54,220 bases of DNA from Sphingobacterium sp. (GCA_031277685.1 JAITLV010000328.1:1-54220); one strand, 5' to 3'; shown: positions 28,218 to 38,000, counted from the first letter of the stretch. Notes: generated by a model from the letters alone, not told the origin. Numbers and translations are program-made.

Positions 28218-28535
28218 TTATTGTAATAGAAGATTTCTAACCTGATTACTAAATTCAAAGAAAGAATTCACACGTTCCTTAGACATTTGATCCCAAGCAG
28301 CGAATACGAGAATATGTGATGCCTGAAGGATTTGTTGCTGTTCCCAGACTATCGGAATTAACTTTTGCCTTAGTTCGTTGTTAGAAATAACAAAAACCTT
28401 ATACGGCTGTAATCCTGAGCTTGATGGTGCTAGGCGAATAGCCTCTAAAATCTGTTGGAGCTTTTCTTCTTCGATAGTTTTCTCGTTAAAACTTTTTGTT
28501 GCTGATCACCAATTTAATGCTTTTACTAATGACAT
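28218..28535 (-). pseudogene. Truncated nitroreductase-family NAD(P)H oxidoreductase
   Basis: The minus strand from ATG 28535 reads MSLVKALNW, a TGA stop, then SATKSFNEKTIEEEKLQQIL followed by EAIRLAPSSSGLQPYKVFVI and ASHILVFAAWDQMSKERVNS, before a stop at 28218. APSSSGLQPYKVFVI is the FMN-binding signature of small oxygen-insensitive nitroreductases. The in-frame stop at codon 10 replaces what is usually RYATK. Only ~105 of ~210 codons remain, so the second half is deleted. It is divergent from the HxlR remnant at 28674, a frequent regulator/target layout. Confidence 0.8.
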
Positions 28536-28590
28536 AATTTTATAATTTGACTTGCAAAATTACATGATATCAGCGAACAAAAATACACCT

Positions 28591-28630
28591 GTTACCTGGT
28601 AACCAGTTACTAATAGGTAACCAAGGTACC
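28591..28630. promoter_or_regulatory. Palindromic operator between the nitroreductase and HxlR remnants
   Basis: GTTACCTGGTAAC at 28591-28603 is a perfect dyad apart from its centre, and GGTAACCAAGGTACC at 28616-28630 repeats the half-site. The pair is centred about 26 bp apart in the 138-bp gap between divergent remnants. HxlR regulators bind such dyads to control a neighbouring oxidoreductase, so this is the probable operator, still intact though both genes are dead. Confidence 0.55.
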
Positions 28631-28673
28631 ATAGTACAATAACTTTTTTACATTTGTAGTATAATATCTCAAT

Positions 28674-29032
28674 ATGAAAAAAGGAAGGATAGAATTAGAT
28701 GAAAAGTCCATCTGCGAGGGGTGCGAGATGCAATGTCACTGTTAAATGGCAAATGGAAAGCAGTTATCATCAGTCATTTATATTACACTGGGAAAATGCG
28801 TTTTATGGATTTAAAGCGATAAATTGATGGAGTAGCCTCTAAAACATTATCCAAAGAACTGAAGAATCTTGAAATGAATCAATTGGTTAATAGGACCCAG
28901 AACAATACCATGCCTGTTTCTGTAAATTATGAAATTACAACGTTTGGTAAAAGTCTTCATTATATCTTTGATGCGATGGGAGAATGGGCAACAAAATACC
29001 GGAACCAGATTGTGAACGATGATAATATCTAA
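28674..29032 (+). pseudogene. Broken HxlR-family transcriptional regulator
   Basis: Pieces of an HxlR regulator can be followed across frames. The start is MKKGRIELDEKSICEGCEMQ. A stop and a frame change follow; the lost KWK ... G-MRF-LKR segment is visible as GKMRFMDLKR in another frame. The C-terminal part is intact: KTLSKELKNLEMNQLVNR, then PVSVNYEITTFGKSLHYIFD and AMGEWATKYR. The last part is the usual HxlR 'Y-LT-GKSL ... M-W' end. At least two frame breaks and two stops make it non-functional. Confidence 0.75.
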
Positions 29033-29857
29033 ATTAACGGAGCAGTTGAGAATAGCAAATATTCGGAATCATATCAATATTAATAAGAAATTTTTTCAAA
29101 ATTTTATTTAATTCTAATAAAGCTAAATCTTCTATAGTTAGCATATAATTTAGTCGTAAAGAGTTTTTGGTTAAATATTGGACTTTTTTGAATCAAGTAG
29201 AAATGACACTTTCACTGATCAATGCTATTTTTGGAATTTTAATGCTTTGACCATTGTTTTCAAACATTTAAAGGATTTGGAAAAGCATCTCTGGAATAGT
29301 TATTTGTCTTGCATACTGATATGAATAGCAAAGTATTTCTGTTTCGATTAATTTTAATAAAATCTTGCTTAAAAATCTTTAGGCTTATTAAATAACGTTA
29401 GCATTAACTTAACTTTCCACTGGTCGGACAGCTCGTTCTCTACTGAGTTTCCGCCATCTGTTGTCCAATTTCGGCGATTTTATATATTTTTTGGCCAATG
29501 TATATTTTCAGAAAGCATTTGTAATAATTTTAAACATATAAACAATAATTATATTAATTTTTGAAGAATATCCTTTATTATTTTTGAAAAAGAGATTTAC
29601 GATGGGTACTGCTTGATCAAACCTCTAGCCGAATAAAAAGATACTTTATTAGATTGTATCATAAGACGTTTTGGAAAAACAATATGAAAAGAAGGTATTG
29701 GCCAGTCATTAACCATTATGTCATTTGTTCTAAAACTGAACGCCATTTAAAGAAACTTAACGAATAAATTACATTCAATAGAGCACGGGTAATCAATATA
29801 ATTAGAGGAATAAAATAGGGAAGATAGCAAGTATATGAAATCCAATTAAAAAATAAT
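29033..29857. other. Intergenic region with unassigned coding-like debris
   Basis: About 825 bases. On the minus strand around 29390-29500, short stretches read coding-like in two frames (ENELSDQWKVKLML to a stop; LAKKYIKSPKLDNRWRKLSR), which suggests a decayed gene, but I recognise neither. The upstream side of the 29858 gene has no clear -7 element. Confidence 0.35.
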
Positions 29858-30613
29858 ATGAATATGAAAAATTTTACACTTTTAATCTTTTTAGGAACTG
29901 TGGGTTTATTCCGGAGCCAGATAGGTATTGGCACTACAACTCCGCATCCTTCCGCAGTTCTGGAGGTATCTTCGCAAAACAAAGGGTTGCAACTTCCTGT
30001 TGTAAATCTCAATTCTACAGATGATCTCTCAACTGTTCCATCACCTATAAAAGGATTCATGGTATACAATTTATCCCAAAATGGATCTGGAGAAACAGCT
30101 GTGTCAAAGGGAGTGTATTCATTTGATGGTGAAAGGTGGCATAAGATTTTAAGTAGGCAAAATTCAACCGACAAAATTATGCAGATTCCCTTCTTAAGCC
30201 CCATGTTCGTCGCCAGCAATATTGTCTCATCTAATCCCAGCCCCATAAATAATGGTATTACGGTACCCTTGACATTTAATAAACTCGATTTCAATTATAA
30301 TAATGGTGCGACAGGGACTGCTCCCGAATATAAAGGCTTCATTATTCAAGAGGACGGTATATATACGATCACTTTTTCTGCGGAAATAAGAAATACAAGC
30401 GGAGATTCTCATGGTGAACAGATTTTCTTCATAAGGAGTAATAATGTTAATGTTTGTCATTACGGTATGGAAAGAAAGTTTCAATTTGGAGGAATTTCAA
30501 ACAACTGTACCATTCCGCTAAGTCAGGGTGATGAAGTCAATTTTGCGATTCGATCGACAGGATCGGCTTATCAGATCTACAATACAAACGTCTCCATTTA
30601 TCAATCCTTCTAA
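29858..30613 (+). CDS. Secreted 'IGIGTTTP' surface protein, first of three tandem genes
   Basis: 251 residues (ATG 29858; a second ATG two codons later is equally possible). The signal peptide ends near FRSQ, followed by the mature start IGIGTTTPHPSAVLEVSSQN and the KGLQLPVVNL motif. A GFMVYNLS segment and the SFDGERWHKI block are shared with the other surface proteins here. The C-terminal ~110 residues (EDGIYTITFSAEIRN ... PLSQGDEVNFAIRSTGSAYQ) have the strand pattern of a C1q/TNF-like jelly roll. Probably exported and surface-located. Followed after 10 bp by the next gene. Confidence 0.8.
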   Translation: MNMKNFTLLIFLGTVGLFRSQIGIGTTTPHPSAVLEVSSQNKGLQLPVVNLNSTDDLSTVPSPIKGFMVYNLSQNGSGETAVSKGVYSFDGERWHKILSRQNSTDKIMQIPFLSPMFVASNIVSSNPSPINNGITVPLTFNKLDFNYNNGATGTAPEYKGFIIQEDGIYTITFSAEIRNTSGDSHGEQIFFIRSNNVNVCHYGMERKFQFGGISNNCTIPLSQGDEVNFAIRSTGSAYQIYNTNVSIYQSF

Positions 30614-30623
30614 AAATAATCAT

Positions 30624-31388
30624 ATGAAAAAGCTAATGATAATTTTACCATTATTTATGGCTAGTATTACAAAAGTTTATTCACAGTTTGTGATCGGATC
30701 AGATAAGGCAGCTTCAGCTTCAATACTTAAATTAGATATGCCGGATAGAGCACTTAAATTACCAGTGTTATCCGTCCTTTCAAAAGGAAATGGACAGGAT
30801 CCCGTTCTTGAACCTGCGAATGGACTGATGTTTTATAATTCTAATCCTGTAATTACAGAGAACCTAATAGATGGAATCTGCTATTGGACAGAGGAGGGCC
30901 AATATAATTCTTTTACCACAAATAAAGGTATTGATGAAGTTATCAACGACAGCCATATACCTTTGATGATCTTCAGTAGCACAACCGGTGCTAAAGCCAA
31001 TGTGCCATGTGGTGCAGGTGCATGTTCGGGATGGACATGGACTTCTTTTAATCCCTCTTCCGCTGAGATTTCAATAGATTCTTACCAAGGGTGGGATCTG
31101 TCCAATCATACTTATACTATTCCTAGTACGGAATTTTATGTCATTGAGTACAATACTAACATTTCAAACAGTGCCAACCAGGGCGGAACTTCCTCGCAGG
31201 TACTTTATGTAAACGGAACGAATCTTAATTCTACCTCTGGAAGATATATAACTTCCACAGCAATAGCGTATACATCAACAATGTTGATTCATCAGTTCAA
31301 TAAAGGAGATGTCCTTGACTTTAAATACGTTTTTACGCAGAACAATTACAGGCTGGAAATGGGAAATGTCAACATTTATAAATATTAA
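30624..31388 (+). CDS. Secreted surface protein, second of three tandem genes
   Basis: 254 residues from ATG 30624; a longer upstream frame exists but overlaps the previous gene and lacks a signal peptide at its start. MKKLMIILPLFMASITKVYS is the signal peptide. The mature part has VIGSDKAASASILKLDMPDR, then ALKLPVLSVL, a shortened form of the family motif, and NGLMFYNSNPVI. The C-terminal half contains VPCGAGACSGWTWTSF with two cysteines that may pair, and ends in jelly-roll-like strands (FNKGDVLDFKYVF). Function unknown. Three bases separate it from the next gene. Confidence 0.75.
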   Translation: MKKLMIILPLFMASITKVYSQFVIGSDKAASASILKLDMPDRALKLPVLSVLSKGNGQDPVLEPANGLMFYNSNPVITENLIDGICYWTEEGQYNSFTTNKGIDEVINDSHIPLMIFSSTTGAKANVPCGAGACSGWTWTSFNPSSAEISIDSYQGWDLSNHTYTIPSTEFYVIEYNTNISNSANQGGTSSQVLYVNGTNLNSTSGRYITSTAIAYTSTMLIHQFNKGDVLDFKYVFTQNNYRLEMGNVNIYKY

Positions 31389-31391
31389 GTT

Positions 31392-32180
31392 ATGAAAAAT
31401 TTTAATCTACTCAAATGCTCAATATATTCCGTCTTATTCGTACCGTTAACTGTTTCAGGGCAGGTGGGAATCGGCACCAGTACGCCAGCATCAGGAAGTG
31501 TATTGGATCTGGAAAGTGCAAACAAGGGGTTATTAATTCCCAGATTACAGCTTTCAGGATCTTCGGATTCATCTACTGTTCCTATAGTTCCAGAAGACCA
31601 GGGTACTATGATCTATAATCTTGCCGATAGCGGACAGGTATCGGACCGCGTTTACAAAAGTTCATTTCATGTATGGAATGGTTCCCAATGGGAAGACATT
31701 GCACCTCTCTCTTTTTCCAGGCAAACTATTGATGAACATAACAGATCCAAGGCGGTTTTTGTAGGTAATCCTGCCACAGCTGTAACCGCTAATGCTTCAA
31801 CTCAATATACCCCTTGGACTGATATTAATTTTTCTAATGAGTCATTTGATCCTGATAATATCCATAACAATGGTACTTTTACCATTATTGAGACAGGATT
31901 GTATTCCTTTGCGGGAGGAATTAGCACGGTGCGATCAAATAATTCAGGAGCAAATAAATATTATGGCGGCAGGATCATTCTAAATGGTAATGAAGTTGCT
32001 TCTTCGATGTTCGGTACTGGCGGTGGCGGAAGCGGTGGGTTTCTTCCGTTATATTGGAGTGCCTGGCTTAATGCAGGTGATATAGTCAAAATTCAATATA
32101 GAATGAGAGATTCTACTGCATCAGGCACATTTACTGTTAATGTGGTTTCCAATATGAGTATAATTAAAAATTCGGAATAA
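31392..32180 (+). CDS. Secreted 'VGIGTSTP' surface protein, third of three tandem genes
   Basis: 262 residues. Signal peptide to about residue 23 (CSIYSVLFVPLTVSG), then QVGIGTSTPASGSVLDLESA, with NKGLLIPRLQL and GTMIYNLA. WNGSQWEDI marks the end of the N-terminal module. The C-terminal ~150 residues (ETGLYSFAGGISTVRSN; GGRIILNGNEVASS; WLNAGDIVKIQYRM) match the C1q/TNF-like beta-sandwich pattern. A short Gly-rich loop (TGGGGSGG) precedes a tryptophan-rich strand. Last gene of the operon; it faces the AraC gene at 32238 with a shared terminator. Confidence 0.8.
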   Translation: MKNFNLLKCSIYSVLFVPLTVSGQVGIGTSTPASGSVLDLESANKGLLIPRLQLSGSSDSSTVPIVPEDQGTMIYNLADSGQVSDRVYKSSFHVWNGSQWEDIAPLSFSRQTIDEHNRSKAVFVGNPATAVTANASTQYTPWTDINFSNESFDPDNIHNNGTFTIIETGLYSFAGGISTVRSNNSGANKYYGGRIILNGNEVASSMFGTGGGGSGGFLPLYWSAWLNAGDIVKIQYRMRDSTASGTFTVNVVSNMSIIKNSE

Positions 32181-32184
32181 TTAA

Positions 32185-32228
32185 AACGAACCTGATTTTG
32201 TCTAGTGTTGGTATTTATCAGGTTCGTT
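32185..32228. terminator. Bidirectional terminator between surface-protein operon and AraC gene
   Basis: AACGAACCTGA (32185-32195) pairs with TCAGGTTCGTT (32218-32228) across a 22-base loop, followed by ATTATATTTTTATTT. It lies between convergent stops, as at 4624-4655. Confidence 0.7.
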
Positions 32229-32237
32229 ATTATATTT

Positions 32238-33077
32238 TTATTTCAGATCTTTTGGTGAAAAACCTGTATGTTTTTTTATGTAGCTTGAAAAGAATGTGGT
32301 TCCACTAAATCCAAGCAGATAAGAGATTTCTTTTATTGAAAGATCTGATCCCAACAAAAGTCTTTTAACCTCTAAAATTAAACGTTGGTGTATAACATCC
32401 TTTGCGGAAATCTGTAGATTTTTTCTACACAAGATGTTGAGATAATTAGGTTCGATGCCTAACCTCTTGGCATACCAAGCTACTGTATGTTGTTTTTTAA
32501 AAAAGCTTTCTACCAATAAAAGGTATGATCTGACGCTCGGATGATTTTTCTGATTAAAAGAGCATTCTTTCGATTTTTCTCCAATCAGATTATTAATTTT
32601 CATAATTATCACCAACGCTCGGAGTTTAACGATCTCTAATTCCACTTCCGGCTGTGCAAGCTCGGAAGCAAGCTTCACGAAATCCTGTACCAAGCAGATA
32701 CACTCATATTGTGTTAACTTTATAACGGGATTTTTATTAACAATAGATTTTAAGAAAATTGTTTCGATCAAATATTTTTCAGCAAATTTTCTGCTTACGA
32801 TAATTTTATGACCAAGTGCTCCATCCATTGTGTCCCAGGAATGGATTTGTTCCGGATAGGAAATATGTAACTGATAATTTTCTTCTTCATAGGTAATAAA
32901 GTCGATAGTGTGTGTACCGCTGCATTTTTCGAAAAGTATAAAAACATAGGCATTAGGGGATCGAAAATTTTCGATTTTACTGCATCCTTTTATTGGATAG
33001 TAAGAAATTTCCTGTTTTATCTCAGCTTCCTTTTCGAGGTCCTTACTTATAAATTTTGGCAGGATTTGTTTTACCAT
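32238..33077 (-). CDS. AraC-family transcriptional regulator
   Basis: 279 residues of the same subfamily as the genes at 6533, 9959 and 11605. The N-terminal half has FISKDLEKEAEI, then FRSPNAYVFILFEKCSG, HTIDFITYE and HISYPEQIHSWDT. The DNA-binding half has WYAKRLGIEPNYLNILCRK and SIKEISYLLGFSGTTFFSSY, with closing TGFSPKDL. It is 20 kb from the main AraC cluster yet clearly paralogous, and like the cluster's genes it lies tail-to-tail with secreted surface-protein genes. Confidence 0.92.
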   Translation of the reverse strand: MVKQILPKFISKDLEKEAEIKQEISYYPIKGCSKIENFRSPNAYVFILFEKCSGTHTIDFITYEEENYQLHISYPEQIHSWDTMDGALGHKIIVSRKFAEKYLIETIFLKSIVNKNPVIKLTQYECICLVQDFVKLASELAQPEVELEIVKLRALVIIMKINNLIGEKSKECSFNQKNHPSVRSYLLLVESFFKKQHTVAWYAKRLGIEPNYLNILCRKNLQISAKDVIHQRLILEVKRLLLGSDLSIKEISYLLGFSGTTFFSSYIKKHTGFSPKDLK

Positions 33078-33154
33078 AATTAAGGTGATTTGTTTCGTTT
33101 TTGGCTCTTCTATATAGCTATTATTCAGTACATCAAAACATTTAGCTTAAGTAT

Positions 33155-33505
33155 TTAAGCACAACAGTGTTTAGTGATACACACCCGGGAAATCCAAATT
33201 ATCCCTAGGAAATTAAAGGTTTTCAGAGAGATTTTCTCATCCGATCTTAACTGACATTGAGGCGGGGGATCAGTATTTTTTAATACCGTGCTTTTTCTAC
33301 AAGGTTTTTTAACCAGATTTAACACTGATACTGTCTCGATGTTATTAATTTTCAGCTTATTATTTATCTGTTTGCCTAAAGAGGTACTACTAATTTGTAG
33401 GTAAAAACCAAAGTAACTACTAATGAAGGTTTCATTATGGATAACAAAATCTTTAAATTCCAAACTAAAAAATCTTAATAATGATAAAATTATCTTTTTG
33501 GACAT
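33155..33505 (-). CDS. Doubtful 116-codon ORF downstream of the orphan RHS cassette
   Basis: No family is recognised. The first ~60 residues (MSKKIILSLLRFFSLEFKDF) are a plausible basic/hydrophobic start; the second half is odd, with PPP, several scattered Cys and a CITKHCCA end. It begins 57 bp downstream of the orphan RHS toxin cassette on the same strand, which is where a cognate immunity gene would lie. Coding quality is low. Not supported by any visible motif. Confidence 0.25.
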   Translation of the reverse strand: MSKKIILSLLRFFSLEFKDFVIHNETFISSYFGFYLQISSTSLGKQINNKLKINNIETVSVLNLVKKPCRKSTVLKNTDPPPQCQLRSDEKISLKTFNFLGIIWISRVCITKHCCA

Positions 33506-33561
33506 GATTTTAAAGAAGCTGTTTTATTTCATTTATTTTCTATTTTACAACAATTGATGAT

Positions 33562-34410
33562 TTAGTAACATGGCTTATAATATTGGTTTATAAATGAATC
33601 GCTAGCTGTGGAACAGGATACATTAGGATCTTCCCATATATGTTCAAGACCTAATGTATGTGCTATTTCATGTGCTGTAACTTTTGGAGTTCCATCATAA
33701 GTAATTGTTTGATTTATTGGATTTCCGACTCTCGCTTCACCAAGAACCATTTCTATTTTGGCTTTACCATCCTTATAGAATGTTGTTTTTTTTGATTGAT
33801 ATGGCTTTGTCTTGTCAAGGCCAAAAGTAGCTTTAGGGTTATTAATCATCCTGATTTGTAGACCAGAGTTTTGGGATAATATTGTAGATACAGAACTTAG
33901 ATGATCATCAATATTTTGTGTTGTCATATCACTTTTAGGTATAACTTTCGCATGAAAATCGACAGTCATTTTACCTTCGATATTTATCAATACTACAGGT
34001 TCTAATCCTTCCAGCTCCCTTGCATCAACAAATCTGTTACCACTGAAAACAGAAGCGTCCCAAGTCGGATATTTTTCAGCCAAAGGATCTATGTTGAAAA
34101 ATCTTCCAACATCGGGCATGTAATTTCTCCACTTAAAACTGTACCAGCCTGTTTCCTGCAATTCTTGTCCTTGGTACTTGTACTGATAAGCATTCTGCAT
34201 TGTAGCGGTATAATTATGCAACAATCCAAACGGATAATAACTATTTACCTCTACAATTTCTCCGGTTTCCAGCCATCAATACAATTGGGAGGATTTAAAG
34301 GAATCCAAGGTCCGTCACATTCCTACCAATGGTATCTTTGTGGCTGGATGATTCCATCTTTATAGCTTAGCCTTAAATTTCCTAGATGGTCTGTAATTGT
34401 AAATGTAAAA
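33562..34410 (-). pseudogene. Orphan RHS C-terminal toxin cassette with metzincin-like peptidase tip
   Basis: On the minus strand, homology to the 3' end of the RHS gene at 35078 starts near 34410 and includes WKP-GEIVEVNSYYPFG and LLHNYTATMQNAYQYKY. One base is missing in a C-run at 34261-34263 (CCGG against CCCGG in the intact gene), which breaks the frame just upstream of that segment, and 12 bases are deleted further up. The remaining 220-codon frame (TTG-started only by default) runs into a different core end (KWRNYMPDVGRFFNIDPLAE) and a toxin tip. The tip ends in HEIAHTLGLEHIW, the zinc-binding HExxHxxGxxH motif of metzincins. It has no signal peptide or RHS body. Confidence 0.85.
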
Positions 34411-34450
34411 ATTATTTTTTTGCATTTAGTAGAAAAGCACTTTTATAAGA

Positions 34451-34481
34451 AACCAGACTTTCTTTTACAGAGAGCCTGGTT
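34451..34481. terminator. Terminator between immunity gene and orphan cassette
   Basis: AACCAGACTTTC (34451-34462) pairs with GAGAGCCTGGTT (34470-34481) with mismatches at two positions, with a 7-base loop and a GTTTTT run on the plus side. It lies between the module-A immunity gene and the orphan cassette and may end the module-A transcript. Confidence 0.5.
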
Positions 34482-34618
34482 GTTTTTACTGGCATAAAAT
34501 CAGGAGACTTTGTCAGCAGAGATTAATAATTAATCTGGAACACAGTTAAATAAATCCCATTTCTATTTAATTTACTGAATAATTTTCCCATTTTCATTAA
34601 AAGCAAAAGAACTTATTT

Positions 34619-35081
34619 TCAATTTTCTTTTTTGACAAAATCATATATGTAATAAGGTGAATTCATCTCGGCACTACTAAATGAATTTTGTACGGATAGT
34701 AAATAATCTTCTTTTCCTTCTAAATAATTTTCAAGTATATATAAATGCTGTTGAAACCTTATACCAGAAGTCGTTACATCTAATAAAATTTCTTTTTTAG
34801 GGTTCTGTTCAGTAGTCTTTATAAATGTCTTATTCCCATTTATAGGATTATATAATAAAGCTGTGTAATATAAAGAACCATTTTTTACTAAAATATTCTT
34901 CTTCCAACTGATTATTAAAATTAAATGCTGTTTTTCTTTCGATAGAATGGATTTTATTGCTAAGAGTTGTTCATTAAATAAACTATTCTTAACCATATCA
35001 TTATTTAAAGATTGGTATTTTTTATACAATAGTGTTGCAACCACATAAAACTATTGTTAATAAATCTATGTATGCTTTCAT
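34619..35081 (-). pseudogene. Probable immunity lipoprotein for RHS module A, frame-shifted
   Basis: An ATG at 35081-35079 overlaps the RHS stop (ATGA, 35081-35078) and encodes MKAYIDLLTIVLCGCNTIV before TAA. That is a credible lipoprotein signal with lipobox-like LCGC. The remaining 141-residue frame starts at GTG 35044 and continues KKYQSLNNDMVKNSLFNEQ for the main domain to 34619. The two join if one base is lost between about 35024 and 35044. A lipidated, envelope-located immunity protein matches a toxin that acts in the envelope or is imported. Either a real frameshift mutation, a sequencing error, or use of the GTG. The immunity role is inferred from position; no family is recognised. 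Confidence 0.55.
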
Positions 35082-38000
35082 TTTTTACTATTAATTATTT
35101 TATTGTAAATATTCTGAATATTATTTGGCATTGTAAATATTCGAGTGTTGGTATTTATTTGAGTATTACCGGGACCGTTTGCTTTTATTGTCGCTTGTCT
35201 TCTAATACTCGTAACATCAACCAAGGTACTCTCAAATTTTGCATCTGGACTATAACTTGTTCGAATTGGAAGCCCTTGTTCAGAGCGAAGAAGATTCTCG
35301 ATGTAGGATGCAGCTATTTCAGATTGGGAAATATCGTTCATATTGTTGTCGCGCCCATCCACCCATACTTTGCGTAACTCTGAACGTGCGAAATTTTGGC
35401 TAAGAAACGAATGACCTATTTCATGAAATAAAGTCACATGAAAAGGATTTTTTACTTGTTGAACTTTCTCTCCCAACATTGATGTATAAGGCTTTACTAC
35501 TTGATTGAAATCTGTAAGAATATCTGAACCATCTCGATAAGTCGCATTTTTTCCTTCCCAATTTGTACCTTTACTAGATTGTATTGTAGTATTTATATTG
35601 TCATTAGCAAATAAACCTAAAAATGTGCTTCCAAAAGAGTTTTTATCTCCTCCTGTAATTGAATTTAATGCAGATAAAATTTGTCCAGAATAACTTTCAC
35701 TTTCAACATTTGCTTCAATATCCCATTTTTTCGTTTCTTTATTTTGAGTATAATATTTTCCATTATTATACCTATATGTGTTATTTCCATCCTTAACATC
35801 GATCCACATTCCAGTTGGATCAATAAATTTTACCGGATTATTTGCAGCATAAACAAAAGAACTCTTATTATAATATAATTCTGCTAACGGATCTACAACA
35901 CCCCATCTTCCGACATCAGGCATATAGAATCTTGCACCGTAGTCATACATTCCGGTCTCTTGCAACTCCTTCCCATTGTACTTGTACTGATAAGCATTCT
36001 GTGTTGTTGCTGTGTAATTATGCAACAATCCAAATGGATAATAACTATTTACCTCTACAATTTCTCCCGGTTTCCAGCCATCAATACAATTGGGAGGATT
36101 TAAAGGATCCCAAGGTCCGTCACATTGCACCCAGTGGTATCGTCTTGGTTGAATGAATCCGTCTTTGTTGGTATCCGTATAGCTTAATCTGACATTACCC
36201 AAATGATCGGTGTAATTATAAACATACTGGCTGCTAAGTACATCATAATAACCTTCTGAGGTAGGAATAATTCTCAGTTTCATCTCAGCTACTTCATTAG
36301 GATCAACAATTATCCATCCACCACCTGATTCCGAGGGTTTGGTACTTTTATACTGGAACCCGTCCAGATAATGGGTTTCTATATCTCCAAAGAGCTTCTT
36401 TACTTTTACCCCGTCTGCCCTGTAAGTGTAATGGGTTATATTGGCATTCTGGGTAATCTGTTTAGGTAAATTTAGATAATTATACTGAATTGAAGAAATC
36501 CCTTTATCCGGATGACTGATCATGTTACCGTTACCGATACCGTTATCATTGTCATAACCTATCGTGCCGGGATTAGCCAGATATGGATACCCTGAAGGAT
36601 TTTGCTGCAGATCGGTAACCTTAGTCAGCTTATTACCTGTATAATCATATCTTAAGTCATCAATCACAACCGCTGCTGTATTTCCTGTGTGGAGCTCGCC
36701 GGATCTTTTCAGCCTGGTGATGTTTCCGTTCAGGTCATATTCGGGAATTTCAAAATATTCCTTGGCGGTTTCATTACCCTGTTTCTGGTAAAACCCTGCG
36801 GAAAGACGGTTTAAACCATCATAGGCATAGCCATATCTTTTTAACGGTTCATTTTCTTCTGTTAAGGTCTTCCAGGATACTTCTGCTATATTTCCATTGA
36901 ATTTAGGTTGTACTTTTAAGCTGCTGTAATCATTGTTCGGGGTTTCCTGGCCTTCTACCTGGTTATAGTTGATCTTATAACCAAACAGATCATTGCCTAA
37001 GTTGGAAGGATCGTTGATCTGGGTCATCCATCCTCTGATATTATACTGATAATTAACCGTCTGTAATGGAGAAGCTGCGTTGGTTCCACCAACTTTCTTA
37101 ACATCCAGCTGGGAAAGTTCATTATAGCTGTTCTGCGCCAGAATCTCTTCAGGATTATTATCTATCTGGTGCTTATGAACGAGTAATCTGTTCTGATGAT
37201 CATAGGTAAAAGTCTCTGTAATCACTCTTTCCGTATCAGAATCCAGTCTTTTATGCCGTGTTACTGCTTTCTGGACAGTTCCTGCAAAATCCAATTTGGA
37301 TTCTGTTTTCGTATACCCTCCTAAATGATTGATGGAATGAGTACCAATCATTCTTCCTTTGTTATCGTAAAAAAAATAGCTTTTGGTCCAGTTGTCATCT
37401 TCGATGTTCTTGACCAGGCTCATAACCGGAAGCCCTTTGTTGCTTCTTCCATCTAAGGAAGGAGCATCTGTTAAGACTTCCTGTCCTTCAATGACTGACG
37501 GAAAGGAAGGGTTAAAGCCATTCCGGGGGAAGTTATCATAATAATTGACTGTGAGAACTTTTTTAAGAACATGAAAATGATCATTGGTATACTGTATCTG
37601 CATTCCATCCTGGATAAAACCGTTCATATTTCTGTTTTCTACAATCAGGTTAATGCCAGCCTGGGCCTGCATATTACTTCTGCTGCCTCCTGCGATGATC
37701 GCTGTATAAGCAACCCGGCCATAGGAATCATATTTGGTAAGCAGCCATTCGCTTTTCTGCTCCAGGTTGGCATCCTGGGTAAGAACCAGCCGGTCTGCCT
37801 TGTCATACACCATATATTCCCAGCCTTTACCGGGAAGCTTTTTCTCTACCAGGCGGTTTCTGCCATCATAACGGTATTGGTAGCAAAGATTATCCAAAGC
37901 TGTCTGGTCCAGGGTTGTCCATGTAGAAATTAAGGGAGGAATAACAAAAGCCAGCTGGTCATATTCATTATACACATAATAGGTATCGGCATTCTCTGAG

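Noticed and set aside
29716..30294. 192-codon minus-strand frame opposite the 29858 surface-protein gene
   Set aside because: Antisense to a gene with signal peptide and clear family motifs; no motif of its own.
34165..34365. 66-codon plus-strand frame over the orphan RHS segment
   Set aside because: Antisense to sequence clearly homologous to the RHS gene.
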